From Bacteroidales bacterium UBA6431 (GTDB lineage Bacteria > Bacteroidota > Bacteroidia > Bacteroidales > UBA932), in contig DJOT01000022.1 in NCBI GenBank assembly GCA_002439095.1, forward strand, positions 3,586-67,585: a DNA stretch of 64,000 nt, in the 5' to 3' direction. This document shows, one piece after another, positions 1 to 8,498 of the stretch. The first letter of the stretch is position 1; each line of letters opens with the position of its first letter. The notes below the pieces were generated by a model that saw nothing but the letters and a program-made list of their open reading frames with translations, did not search any database and was not told where the DNA came from. The position numbers were made by a program, and so were the translations under genes.

Positions 1-834
1 TGCGGAGGCGAGATAAAGGATGTCACGGTCTCAGACCTTACCAAGGCCGAAGAGAACAATGACCTCTACGGAGTACAGGTGTACAGCAGGCCCGCACAGA
101 GCGAGGATGCGTACAAGCCATACGCCTACGGTCTCTTTGATTCTATGGAGGGACGTGAGATCAAACTCCTCGAAGGCTATGAGTACAAGTTCGTGGCAAC
201 GATGGTGAAGGATGGGAAAGAGAAACTAACTACTGGAGCTTATGAACCTTACTATATATCTTTTCATCTATCTGATAATAATTCTATTTGGCTCTCTATT
301 ATGAGCGCCTTTGAGTTCTCATCCAGCTACATAACAGGACTCGATGCTGGATCCACAGCATTAAAAATAGGGCTTTATAACCACCCCAACACCGACCGTT
401 ACTACGGCGAAGTAGAGGGATTTGTTCCATCTGATGGTAGCAAAGTGACCATCAGTATGAAACGTACGGTGTTCGGTCTAAAAGTGAAGACGGAAAATCT
501 CTCCGAAGGCAGCCTCAACATCGCTATGAAAGAAGCCCCGTCCATGACCATCACCCCTCCTGACACCGAGATTCAGGACATTTTCACTTTCGATAAGGTG
601 AGAGACGCTTGGGCAAGCGACAACTACAAGGAGAGCATCGATATTGTTTTCTCCTGGACAAAAGCCGACGGTGTCGTAGTTCCAATCGCCACGAAGTCTT
701 TCGACTTCCATCGCAACAAACTCACGACCATCACCGTCAAGGTCTCCGACCGCTCTGAAGACAGCGGAGTCGGGGTTGAGATAGAAAGTGACCCGATGAC
801 CGACGGAGACAGTTACACCGTCGAGACGGAATAA
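1..834 (+). CDS. Fimbrillin-like surface protein, 5' end missing
   Basis: The reading frame is open from the first base of the window, so the start lies upstream; the visible part is 277 codons ending in TAA. The first residues, CGGEIKDVTVS, could follow a lipoprotein signal, but the signal itself is not in view. The body is rich in beta-strand-type sequence and polar residues, and the last third (MKRTVFGLKVKTENLSEGS, then a strand ending LTTITVKVSDRS) resembles fimbrillin/Mfa-like anchored surface proteins of Bacteroidales. No catalytic motif is visible. A strong hairpin follows the stop, and the next gene converges on it. Copies of its 3' coding segment occur as fragments near 2303 and 15707, which shows that this gene family has recombined locally. 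Family assignment is by general look only. Confidence 0.6.
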   Translation, partial: CGGEIKDVTVSDLTKAEENNDLYGVQVYSRPAQSEDAYKPYAYGLFDSMEGREIKLLEGYEYKFVATMVKDGKEKLTTGAYEPYYISFHLSDNNSIWLSIMSAFEFSSSYITGLDAGSTALKIGLYNHPNTDRYYGEVEGFVPSDGSKVTISMKRTVFGLKVKTENLSEGSLNIAMKEAPSMTITPPDTEIQDIFTFDKVRDAWASDNYKESIDIVFSWTKADGVVVPIATKSFDFHRNKLTTITVKVSDRSEDSGVGVEIESDPMTDGDSYTVETE

Positions 835-844
835 ACGCCACAGA

Positions 845-882
845 AAACCTGCTGTTCAGCCTTGCGGCGGAGCAGCAGGTTT
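845..882. terminator. Bidirectional hairpin terminator between convergent genes
   Basis: AAACCTGCTG (845-854) pairs perfectly with CAGCAGGTTT (873-882) across an 18-nt loop. The A and T ends of the stem give a short U-tract in either direction. It sits between the TAA of the fimbrillin-like gene and the stop of the leftward ATPase gene. Confidence 0.7.
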
Positions 883-912
883 AATCTTGTCAATCACGAG
901 AATCGTAGAATT

Positions 913-2199
913 TCAAGGCTTCAGACAGCCAACAGGAACCACCCATATTCCGTCCTTCCTTCTATAAGCGAACGACCCGGTCCCGGTAAGGACCATAAGA
1001 AACAACGGCGCTTTCATTCTGTCCGTATCAATCTTCCGGGCCAAATCAGAGAGCGTTTTCGCTCCTTCTGCAATAAGTTTCTCCCCTCCAAGTTTCACTT
1101 CAATCAGACCATATTTCCCATTGCGAAGATGCATCACGGCATCACATTCCAAATTGTTCTTGTCCCGGAAGTGATAGATGCTGCCGTCAAGCGCTTCGGC
1201 ATAGACCCTCAAATCCCTGACACACATCGTCTCGAAGAGCAAGCCCATTGTGTTCAGGTCACCAATCAAATCATCCGGACCTATGCCCAAGGCTGCCGCA
1301 GCGATGGACGGGTCAACATAATAGCGAGTGTCAGATGTACGGATGGCGGTTCTTGACCTCAGATTCGGATTCCATGCAGGCGAGTCTTCAATCACAAACA
1401 GACGCTTAAGAGCCGATATGTAGGAGGCTATCGTCTCCTCTGTCATTGAACTTTCCGCATTAGACTTGAGATCCTGATAAATCGAAGATATTGGAGCCTG
1501 CGCCCCTTGGAACCGCGCATAGCTTTTCAGAAGGCGAAGTGCAAATTCACGGTCTCTCTTTATACCGTCCACCTGCGAGATGTCCGCACCGGCGATAGCA
1601 TCAATATAGTTGAAAGACTGCCTGAGCGCACCCTTCCTGCTCATTGACAATGCCGCCGGCCATCCCCCTCTGCAAATCAGCCAAGCCAACTCCTCTATCC
1701 CCAACCCGTTGGATTCATAGGCTTCTTCAGCTTCTCCGGCAAAGAGGGAAGCGAAACTCAAAGCCCCGTTCGATTCCCCTGACTCCCATAGACTCATGGG
1801 CCGCATAACCATCCTCGCCACACGTCCAGTGCCGGTGTGTCTCAGTTTTTCACGCTTCTCGGCAGGGATTACAGTAGAACCAGTGAAAATAAACTGCCCG
1901 GTCTTGACATCTCTGTGATCCGCCTCGAATCTGGCAGCATCCCACAACTCCGGCGCATCCTGCCATTCATCAATCAAGCGAGGCGTATCACCCTTAAGAA
2001 GCAGTTTCGGGGCCGTCTGTGCCAATTGGACATACGATTCCGAATGCTCCGGATCATTCATATAGACAATGCTTCCAGCCTGCTGCTCGGCCGTTGTTGT
2101 CTTGCCGCACCATTTCGTGCCCTCGATAAGGACAAGGCTCGCAGCCTCAAGATTATCCTTGAGCTGCCCGTCCGCAATTCTGTGCCTATAGATTCCCAT
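913..2199 (-). CDS. AAA-type ATPase with C-terminal PD-(D/E)XK-like domain (DUF4143 type), A1
   Basis: A 428-aa protein. Walker A is GTKWCGKTT (residues 27-35) and Walker B is RLIDEWQ (74-80). The middle is a winged-helix-like region. A C-terminal nuclease-type core has ECD near 351 and IEVK near 367, the D...ExK arrangement of PD-(D/E)XK folds. This is the DUF4143 family of Bacteroidales ATPases, whose function is unknown. Start chosen at 2199 because the paralogue at 13665-14939 begins at the same place (RIADQ in both) and because the -7 box ends about 7 nt upstream; an in-frame start at 2238 would lie upstream of that box. About 60% similar by eye to the paralogue. Likely monocistronic and controlled by the 23-bp repeats upstream. 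Confidence 0.85.
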   Translation of the reverse strand: MGIYRHRIADGQLKDNLEAASLVLIEGTKWCGKTTTAEQQAGSIVYMNDPEHSESYVQLAQTAPKLLLKGDTPRLIDEWQDAPELWDAARFEADHRDVKTGQFIFTGSTVIPAEKREKLRHTGTGRVARMVMRPMSLWESGESNGALSFASLFAGEAEEAYESNGLGIEELAWLICRGGWPAALSMSRKGALRQSFNYIDAIAGADISQVDGIKRDREFALRLLKSYARFQGAQAPISSIYQDLKSNAESSMTEETIASYISALKRLFVIEDSPAWNPNLRSRTAIRTSDTRYYVDPSIAAAALGIGPDDLIGDLNTMGLLFETMCVRDLRVYAEALDGSIYHFRDKNNLECDAVMHLRNGKYGLIEVKLGGEKLIAEGAKTLSDLARKIDTDRMKAPLFLMVLTGTGSFAYRRKDGIWVVPVGCLKP

Positions 2200-2206
2200 A
2201 ACTGCG

Positions 2207-2289
2207 GCAAATATAGATTCATTCCGGCAAACGGCCAAATTTCATTCCGGCGTTTGGCCAAAATTTATTCCGGCAAACGGCCATGATCC
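2207..2289 (-). promoter_or_regulatory. A1 promoter with three 23-bp tandem repeats
   Basis: On the minus strand TATATTTGC (2207-2215) matches the Bacteroidota -7 box, with TTTG 20 bp upstream. Three units start at 2221, 2244 and 2267, exactly 23 bp apart, each beginning ATTCCGGC on the plus strand. Units 1 and 3 continue AAACGGCC, while unit 2 has the complementary-looking GTTTGGCC. The first unit lies on the promoter itself, so these look like operator sites, probably for autoregulation. The start codon is only about 7 nt from the -7 box. Confidence 0.6.
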
Positions 2290-2302
2290 ATGTCGACTAT
2301 AG

Positions 2303-2350
2303 TTGCACCGTAACGAGCTCACAACCATCACCGTCAAAGTCTACGACCGT
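2303..2350 (+). pseudogene. Fragment of fimbrillin-like gene 3' end
   Basis: Translates as LHRNELTTITVKVYDR, matching FHRNKLTTITVKVSDR near the end of the gene at 1-834 (DNA about 703-752). No start or further homology is present upstream. It is a leftover of a recombined copy, lodged between ATPases A1 and A2 and running into the 3' end of A2. Confidence 0.65.
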
Positions 2351-2352
2351 TG

Positions 2353-3492
2353 TCAATAATTCATCCGAATCCACTCTGAAAGGAAATAATCGTAGATCCG
2401 GTAACTCTCGCCTCTTTTCGTGACGAGGTCTTTCTCCACCAATGCCGCAAGCGCCGACTGCACTGAACTGGCCGATCCGAGCCGGTGTTTTGAAATGAAT
2501 TCCGTCGAAGTGACATTACCGGTAAGCCCTTCTTTCGCAAAAACCTGAATCAACTGTTTCTGACGGAAAGACAGGCTTGACAGAATCTCACGGTAACTGT
2601 AATCCTGCACCTGGATTATATTGCGCTTTGCCCCGTCAATGTACGACAGCACACACGTTTCCCCTTTATCAGTAATGGAATACAATTCATTCATCATCAT
2701 CTGGACGAACCAGGTAATGCCATCAAATTCATTGTAAACTGTGGATATGACACCCGCATCGATGTCCTTGCCGCCTTCTTGAAACAGCCCCTTGGCGAAA
2801 GATGTGTATTTCTCTAAACTTATGGCTTCCAGTCCCATAGTGATCACACTTTGGTAAAAAGGCTTCGCCGGAGAATGGAACATGTTGCTCATCAGATGCC
2901 GTTTGCTGCCCGCAAAAACAAACTGTGTCTTAGTGCACTGCTGAATTTTTGTCCTCAACAATGCCTCGACATTCTTCTCCCGGTACTCGCCTATCTGCTG
3001 GAACTCATCTATCGCAACGACGCACTTTTTCCCGGACGCTTCGAGATAACGGAAAATTTCTTCCAGCGTCGTCTCCGGAGCCTTGATGTCACCCACACCG
3101 ACATCCAGGCTTGGCTCCCCGCTTACCGGATCCAGCCTGAAACCGAACTTGAGAGATGCCACAACACGGAAAAAACTTTCCATCCACTTGGTTTTTTGGG
3201 GCTTGAGCTTCTCAAACACGGCCTTGCCAAGCAGGTATGCAAACTCCGCAAGATTCCCCGTCGAGTATATGTCCACAAAAAAAGTATCATAACTGTCATA
3301 GATCCTTTTCTGGGCAAACGTGTGCTGGATAAGGCCGCTCTTCCCCATCCTGCGTTCGGAAATCAACGCGACATTACGCCCGTTGACAATCTGTTTCACA
3401 AGGAACTCCGTCTCGGTCTCCCGATCACAGAAATATTTGTCGGAAACATATTTACCGACAACAAATGGATTATCAAGTTCGATACTTCTCAT
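2353..3492 (-). CDS. Archaeal-type P-loop ATPase (PF01637-like), A2
   Basis: A 379-aa protein with variant Walker A SERRMGKS (45-52) and Walker B VVAIDEFQQI (about 158-167), followed by a sensor-like segment (FAGSKRHLM) and a C-terminal winged helix of about 80 residues. This is the Bacteroidales branch of the archaeal ATPase family (DEXX-box P-loop ATPases); it has no nuclease domain. Start set at 3492 because ATG lies 4 nt beyond a good -7 box; the further upstream in-frame ATG at 3528 would lie in the promoter. Its last codons (RIYDYFLSEWIRMNY) recur as a fragment at 13615-13659. Cellular role is unknown. Confidence 0.85.
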   Translation of the reverse strand: MRSIELDNPFVVGKYVSDKYFCDRETETEFLVKQIVNGRNVALISERRMGKSGLIQHTFAQKRIYDSYDTFFVDIYSTGNLAEFAYLLGKAVFEKLKPQKTKWMESFFRVVASLKFGFRLDPVSGEPSLDVGVGDIKAPETTLEEIFRYLEASGKKCVVAIDEFQQIGEYREKNVEALLRTKIQQCTKTQFVFAGSKRHLMSNMFHSPAKPFYQSVITMGLEAISLEKYTSFAKGLFQEGGKDIDAGVISTVYNEFDGITWFVQMMMNELYSITDKGETCVLSYIDGAKRNIIQVQDYSYREILSSLSFRQKQLIQVFAKEGLTGNVTSTEFISKHRLGSASSVQSALAALVEKDLVTKRGESYRIYDYFLSEWIRMNY

Positions 3493-3496
3493 GCCT

Positions 3497-3545
3497 GCAA
3501 ATATAATTATCATATTTATGATTATCAAACTTCTGATAATTATAT
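3497..3545 (-). promoter_or_regulatory. A2 promoter overlapped by inverted repeats
   Basis: On the minus strand TTTG (3526-3529), 20 bp, then TATATTTGC (3497-3505): a near-ideal Bacteroidota promoter. The spacer contains the palindrome ATCATATTTATGAT, and just upstream ATTATCA/TGATAAT is repeated in inverted form. The -7 box is followed after 4 nt by the ATG, so the mRNA should be almost leaderless. The repeats probably bind a repressor. Confidence 0.65.
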
Positions 3546-4064
3546 GGCAGCAACATCCATACTCCCATGTATCCCATAGGTACTACATCTGACCTGACAA
3601 GGCCCTTCTCCGCAAGGCTTGCGGAAATTCGGCCCGTCTGCTCCGGATGGAGTAACTTGCGCGATGGGAGGACAGGGCAGAGCCTGCCACGTCACGAAAA
3701 TACAGTTCGCCAACACGGCATAACTTTGTGAACATGAACATAAAAGCACAATACCCCACCGAATGTGGAAAAAACTTTCTATATTTGTGCCGCTCCCATG
3801 AGGGGGCGCTACATAATTTTGATGAAAGTGTAAAGCTTTTATCCTCGGATAGGAATCTAGCAAATTCAAACACACGGAGGACAAGCATTCTGCACTCATC
3901 ACTCTTTTGGCCTGACGCGCGTACCCCGCGCTCATACCATAGGGTGTGGGGTATTGTTTATTTCGTGTCAGGTTTTGCTAGAACCTCTATCCGGATAAGC
4001 TTTGGCCTCACACTTTCTGCGTTAAACTGACTCCATGAGGCCGGGGAAACGGAAAAGACTCGTT
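3546..4064. other. Intergenic region, no supported gene
   Basis: About 520 bp between the divergent A2 promoter and the DUF805 gene. Open frames of about 100 codons exist on both strands but show no recognisable protein character and overlap each other. The stretch near 3930-3990 is GC-rich and may be decayed coding sequence. The promoter of the DUF805 gene must lie in its right part; I see only a weak candidate (TAAGCTTTGG near 3996). Confidence 0.4.
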
Positions 4065-4436
4065 ATGAACTACTATTCCATCTGTCTGTCAAAATTCGCA
4101 GACTTCAGCGGCCGGGCCCGCAGGCGGGAGTACTGGACTTTCGCTCTCGTCAATTGTCTGATCGCCCTGCTTCTATTGATACTGGGGCTTGCTTTCGGAG
4201 AAGACTCTCCGGCATCCAATATCATGGTGACAATCTTCTACCTCATCATGCTTGTCCCGAACCTCAGCGTGTCTGTCCGTCGTCTGCATGACATCGGGAA
4301 AAGCGGCTGGTGGCTTTTTATCGGACTGATTCCCCTTGTTGGCAGCCTCCTCCTGCTCGTCTGGTCTCTGATGGACAGCGAAGAGGGAGAAAATCAGTAC
4401 GGGGAGAACCCGAAGGGAGAAGACAACAATCAATAA
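4065..4436 (+). CDS. DUF805 family membrane protein
   Basis: A 123-aa protein opening with MNYYSICLSKFADFSGRARR, the characteristic DUF805 (YhaH-like) start, with the RREYW motif and the RRLHDIGKSGWW signature. Three to four hydrophobic helices and an acidic C-terminal tail. Family function is not established; members are small inner-membrane proteins. Start chosen at the conserved MNYY. The next gene starts 11 bp downstream and may be cotranscribed. Confidence 0.85.
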   Translation: MNYYSICLSKFADFSGRARRREYWTFALVNCLIALLLLILGLAFGEDSPASNIMVTIFYLIMLVPNLSVSVRRLHDIGKSGWWLFIGLIPLVGSLLLLVWSLMDSEEGENQYGENPKGEDNNQ

Positions 4437-4447
4437 CATTTTAGTAT

Positions 4448-4789
4448 ATGGGCAACAGCACGAAAAGGTATATCAAGTTAAATTATCGTTATCAGCAGAA
4501 TCAAAAGAACGACAACACTGTAATGCATTCAACGAATGACATACAAGACTTGGGCTACTTGATAAGAGCAGATCAAACCATCAATGTCTCATTAAAAGAT
4601 GAGAACAAAAACGAACAATGGATTGTCGATGATATTGTCTCTTTGGAGAAACGCCTTCAAGACAAGGATGACTTTAACGGATACTGTACGCATACATTCC
4701 GTAACTGGAGATTTGGAGAGACAACAAACGATGGCAGCATTACAGGTGTTACTGTAGATTTAATGATAACTTTCAATAAAGCGATATGA
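4448..4789 (+). CDS. Hypothetical small protein, first gene of protease operon
   Basis: A 113-aa soluble, polar protein with no recognised domain and no signal peptide. The central part has alternating hydrophobic residues (INVSLKDENKNEQWIVDDI) typical of beta-structure. Its stop overlaps the next start by 4 nt (ATGA), so it is translationally coupled to the membrane protein at 4786. The AT-rich composition differs from the neighbouring DUF805 gene. Confidence 0.65.
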   Translation: MGNSTKRYIKLNYRYQQNQKNDNTVMHSTNDIQDLGYLIRADQTINVSLKDENKNEQWIVDDIVSLEKRLQDKDDFNGYCTHTFRNWRFGETTNDGSITGVTVDLMITFNKAI

Positions 4790-5724
4790 GAAGAATAATT
4801 TTCTCTGGTTTAATAGGTGCTGTTGCTGTCGCCATAGTTTTGGCATTTGCAGGATTACAGTACTATAATCATAAGAATGAAGAATATAGGCAGGAACTAG
4901 AAAACACGATCAATAATTACTATCTTGAAGGGAGAGATGCTATTATTGCCCCGCAAGGGATTCAGTTCCAAGATTACTTAAGGGACTCTATTATAGTTAG
5001 TCGCATCTCCGATCTGCTAGACACGACTAATATTATCAATCATTTACTTAATCGCTCATACATTGATCGTTACTCCGGGTGGTTCTCACTGTTAGAACAT
5101 CCAGAATATGCGAATATACCTAATATACTCAAGAGCGGGAAGTACAAGTGGTGGCATGAGTCTCGATATGATGATACGCCTTTTATGATTATAGTAAAAA
5201 AGACCAGCAGGGGATATGACATTATAAGAGAGCATATTTTAGGCGTTGGGTTTACGACAGACCATTTTATACCCCAAACTAAAAAAAGTTCTGGGAGGTA
5301 TAGTCACATGGCTAAAACAGGTATAATAAATCAATATGTTTCCGACCTATATGAAAACAAATATCCAAACATCAAAGTTTGCAATTACCCACTGCAACAT
5401 TCAACGGACCTGAACAATCCCAAATTCACAATGCTCAACGCATTAATTAACAATTTCAGAGTCAACAAGTACTACGAATTAAAACTCGATGACGGATATA
5501 CTACAATGGGAGACTCTCCGGCGATTTATCAGACTGGATCTTTTGGCAATTATTTTCAAACTGTTTTCACTTGCACCAAAACCAGCCACTACTCAATTCA
5601 AGAAAACGAAGGAGTGCTCAAAAAAGAATGCACGCATAAATTGCTCTTGTTATTGGCAGGGTTAGAACTCATCAATATTGTAATTGTCATAATCCGTATA
5701 CGGCACTATTCAGCTGCAAAATGA
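4786..5724 (+). CDS. Hypothetical bitopic membrane protein
   Basis: A 312-aa protein with one N-terminal transmembrane helix (residues about 3-26, LIGAVAVAIVLAFAGLQYY) and a C-terminal hydrophobic helix (about 286-305), with a large domain between them that is probably periplasmic. No catalytic motif recognised. It overlaps both neighbours by ATGA junctions and so belongs to one operon with the 4448 gene and the serine protease. It could present a substrate to, or regulate, the protease, but that is only inferred from context. Confidence 0.65.
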   Translation: MRRIIFSGLIGAVAVAIVLAFAGLQYYNHKNEEYRQELENTINNYYLEGRDAIIAPQGIQFQDYLRDSIIVSRISDLLDTTNIINHLLNRSYIDRYSGWFSLLEHPEYANIPNILKSGKYKWWHESRYDDTPFMIIVKKTSRGYDIIREHILGVGFTTDHFIPQTKKSSGRYSHMAKTGIINQYVSDLYENKYPNIKVCNYPLQHSTDLNNPKFTMLNALINNFRVNKYYELKLDDGYTTMGDSPAIYQTGSFGNYFQTVFTCTKTSHYSIQENEGVLKKECTHKLLLLLAGLELINIVIVIIRIRHYSAAK

Positions 5725-5756
5725 TACACTCCTATTTTTTAGATAGTTCCTATAGC

Positions 5757-7295
5757 ATGAAAACAATTAAATCACTACTAGTCTCATTATTTGTTATTGC
5801 CGGCACCATCAATTGTTTCGCACAACAACTTGACGGTTTTAAGTATGTATATGTTGAGACCTGCCAGTATACTGGAGGAGGATCAGATGTATGGGGCATT
5901 TCCGCACAAGTACGACAGGCTTTTGCCGATAAGGGATTCTCCATTATCAGCGACATGAACCTTATAAATTCTATTAAACCGCATGATAGTAATACTGTCC
6001 TTTATTGTGCCATTGACCACACAAACATAATAGACGGATATAACACGGTTTCTCTGACTCTTTCCGATCTTACCGGCAATACAGTTATGGTCTGCTCCGG
6101 TAGGGGGATTGGCCTAACCCGTCAAAGCGACTATACCAAAGCGACACGAAATGCGCTTAGTAAAATAGTTAACATGTCTTATCATTACGATCCAAGCAAA
6201 GCACCCAATGTGCAGGTTGCGAATGTGGAACATTCTGATTACACAGAGCCGAAAATTAGGGAATATCTTGATACGGCAACCCGCTTAACAGCTATTGAGG
6301 GCATTTATAAAGTTATTCCTAATGAAAACTCAAGCCACTATAGAATTGGGATTATTAAAGATGGAGATTTCTATAAAGGGATAATCCTTGATTCGGATAT
6401 TGAAGCGTGGAAGGTGGGGGATGTCAAAGTCGTATTTGAAAAGGCTAATATGGGCCTCTATTCCGCATGCTGGTATATGGTCAACAAAACTTCTTTTGAG
6501 ACTTTTGCCCAAGTGGATTCGAGAGGGATTATTAAGGTAGACTTCTCCGGAAGAGGTGAAAAGGATGTGCGAATGCTAAAATTGTATCCATTGACTACAG
6601 CATCGTCAGGTGTAGAGCCCTCCGATGCTCCTGCTTATATTCCTCCTGCCGGACAACCAAAAGCATCTGGAACCGGATTTATTATCTCAAAAGATGGATA
6701 TATTGCTACAAACTTCCACGTAATTGATGACAACAATGGTATTATTGTAGATTGCGTCAGGGCGGGAAAACTCTATCACTATAACGCAGAAGTTGCGACA
6801 TATGACGCCAAAAACGATGTGGCAATAATAAAAATCAATGATTCAGGTTTTATTCCTTTCAAAAGCATTCCATATTCTATAGACACGAAAATAGGTATCG
6901 GTGCAGATGTTTTCACAATAGGTTATCCCCTTAACGCAGTTATGGGCACCAATTATAAAGTGACAAACGGCATAATAAGCGCAAAAACTGGAATTAATGA
7001 TGACACAAGATATTATCAAATGACCGTCCCCATTCAACCAGGGAATAGCGGTGGTCCCCTCTTAAACTCTCAAGGGAATATCGTAGGAATCACAAGTGCC
7101 ACTCTGAATGAGCAAGTAATTTCCACAAATGTTCAGAATGTCAACTATTCCGTAAAGGCGCTATACCTATTAAACGCCATCAATAATGTCCCGGCAATAG
7201 AAGAATTGCCGGAAGAGTCAACTATGTCCGGAATGAACCTCGAACAGATGGTTGAGGTTTTGAAGGATTATATTTGTTTGATTAAAATATTTTAG
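5757..7295 (+). CDS. Secreted S1C trypsin-like serine protease (HtrA/DegP-like)
   Basis: A 512-aa protein. A signal peptide (MKTIKSLLVSLFVIAGTINC, then FAQQ) precedes about 290 residues of unassigned sequence and a C-terminal trypsin-like domain. The catalytic triad is visible: His in TNFHVID (about 321), Asp in KNDVAII (about 354) and Ser in QPGNSGGPL (about 431). No PDZ domain follows, so it is not a complete DegP. Start at 5757 is preferred for its signal peptide; an ATG at 5721 overlaps the previous stop (ATGA) and would add 12 residues before it. The N-terminal half may recognise the partner or substrate. Confidence 0.85.
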   Translation: MKTIKSLLVSLFVIAGTINCFAQQLDGFKYVYVETCQYTGGGSDVWGISAQVRQAFADKGFSIISDMNLINSIKPHDSNTVLYCAIDHTNIIDGYNTVSLTLSDLTGNTVMVCSGRGIGLTRQSDYTKATRNALSKIVNMSYHYDPSKAPNVQVANVEHSDYTEPKIREYLDTATRLTAIEGIYKVIPNENSSHYRIGIIKDGDFYKGIILDSDIEAWKVGDVKVVFEKANMGLYSACWYMVNKTSFETFAQVDSRGIIKVDFSGRGEKDVRMLKLYPLTTASSGVEPSDAPAYIPPAGQPKASGTGFIISKDGYIATNFHVIDDNNGIIVDCVRAGKLYHYNAEVATYDAKNDVAIIKINDSGFIPFKSIPYSIDTKIGIGADVFTIGYPLNAVMGTNYKVTNGIISAKTGINDDTRYYQMTVPIQPGNSGGPLLNSQGNIVGITSATLNEQVISTNVQNVNYSVKALYLLNAINNVPAIEELPEESTMSGMNLEQMVEVLKDYICLIKIF

Positions 7296-7356
7296 CACAC
7301 AAATATTCTCCCGAATGTTTTTTAAGACACCGCCACCATTTTATACACATAACAAA

Positions 7357-8103
7357 ATGCAAACGCCACTAGAATACCTTTCTTCTATTGAATCCGAATT
7401 CAAGCAATTCAAAAAGAATGTTTGGATAAGTCCGGATCTATCAACAGCCTCTCCGATTTTCAGGTATACCAGCTTTGAGAATTTACTCAGCATTCTCAAT
7501 GGGTGCATCTATATACCTAAGCGGAGGTCATTCTCCGACAGAAGAGAGCAAGGAGAGTATCAATCAGATGAGATTCGAGGCATACAGGCAGAAAACATAT
7601 TGACTCCTAAAAGGAATGAAATAAAGCGGCAATACAACAATGCTTTCAAGCTATCAACATCATTCCCCGTTTCTTGCTGGACACTCAACGAAAATGAGAG
7701 TTATCTTATGTGGAGAGCCTACACGCCGAACTCTTTAGGAGTAAGACTTGGAACGACAATAGAGAGCTTTATTGATGCCATACAAATCAATGCTTGTCAG
7801 AAAATCTATTGCTCCAGCATCCATTACGGGGAGGAAAAATATCCGACAGCACCCATTGATATCCTTTTCTATAAGGATATAGGATATTGTATGGAATCAG
7901 AAGTAAGGTTTTATGTTGTTGACGACGCACCAAATGACTGTGAAGCAAAAAAGCCTTATTTCTACATTAATGAACGACAACTGTTGAAATCTGTCACACT
8001 TTCCCCATTCATCCGGGCAAGGGACAGAAATGAACTATACAAATTAATTACAAGTAGTAATGAGTGGCTTGATATAGACAGGTCTGAAATAATAGAGTAT
8101 TAG
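7357..8103 (+). CDS. DUF2971 family protein
   Basis: A 248-aa protein. FRYTSFENLLSILNG near the N-terminus, a following DRREQGEY segment and WTLNENESYLMWRAY with GVRLGT are the hallmarks of DUF2971, a family found often in bacterial accessory and defence-adjacent regions, with unknown activity. Start taken at ATG 7357; an ATG at 7315 would add a proline- and phenylalanine-rich 14-residue leader. It is AT-rich and follows the protease gene by 60 bp. Confidence 0.75.
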   Translation: MQTPLEYLSSIESEFKQFKKNVWISPDLSTASPIFRYTSFENLLSILNGCIYIPKRRSFSDRREQGEYQSDEIRGIQAENILTPKRNEIKRQYNNAFKLSTSFPVSCWTLNENESYLMWRAYTPNSLGVRLGTTIESFIDAIQINACQKIYCSSIHYGEEKYPTAPIDILFYKDIGYCMESEVRFYVVDDAPNDCEAKKPYFYINERQLLKSVTLSPFIRARDRNELYKLITSSNEWLDIDRSEIIEY

Positions 8104-8305
8104 ACTGCATCATCTCATTATGTTGCATTTAACAATCCGAATCAAGAAGATTATGAGCTATTTATTTTCAATGGTCCTTTTCTGCATGCTATCAACAACG
8201 ATAAATGCGTAAACATACAACCAAAAATGGAATGATCCGCCATTGAAGAAAAATAGACAGTAAAAACTTTGGGAAGTTCCCTGACATGCATTCCATAAGC
8301 ACAAC
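8104..8305. other. Intergenic, no gene seen
   Basis: About 200 bp of AT-rich sequence between DUF2971 and a decayed lipoprotein leader. I see no promoter, repeat or coding signature in it. Confidence 0.4.
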
Positions 8306-8461
8306 ATGACACACATCAGCAACACCCTCCTCTCCTTACTCATAGCCACAACCACCTTGGTGGCCTACCGCCCGTCCGTCGGGACAGCAAGCGGGGGTTC
8401 GTCAAAACAGACTCATTGCCTCTTTCTTTACCAGAATAATTTGACTATATTCGCTATGTGA
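8306..8461 (+). pseudogene. Decayed lipoprotein leader, copy 1 of 3
   Basis: A 51-codon frame whose first 28 residues match the signal peptides at 12459 and 15910 (NTLLSLLIATTTLVAYRPSV against NALLSLLIAATTLAACRPS). The lipobox cysteine has become tyrosine, so it can no longer be lipidated, and the rest of the protein is lost. Short upstream sequence (AGCACAACATG) is also shared with the other copies. It lies just before ATPase A3, and its 3' part contains that gene's promoter region. Confidence 0.7.
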
Positions 8462-8498
8462 AATTTTCAGCATAAATGTCATAAGTTTTAGATAGCTC

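Noticed and set aside
3540..4030. Small genes of about 100-130 codons on both strands before DUF805
   Set aside because: They overlap each other, lack promoters and show no protein-like pattern.
5721..5756. Protease start at the ATGA overlap
   Set aside because: Possible, but the signal peptide begins at 5757; the upstream start would put 12 residues before it.
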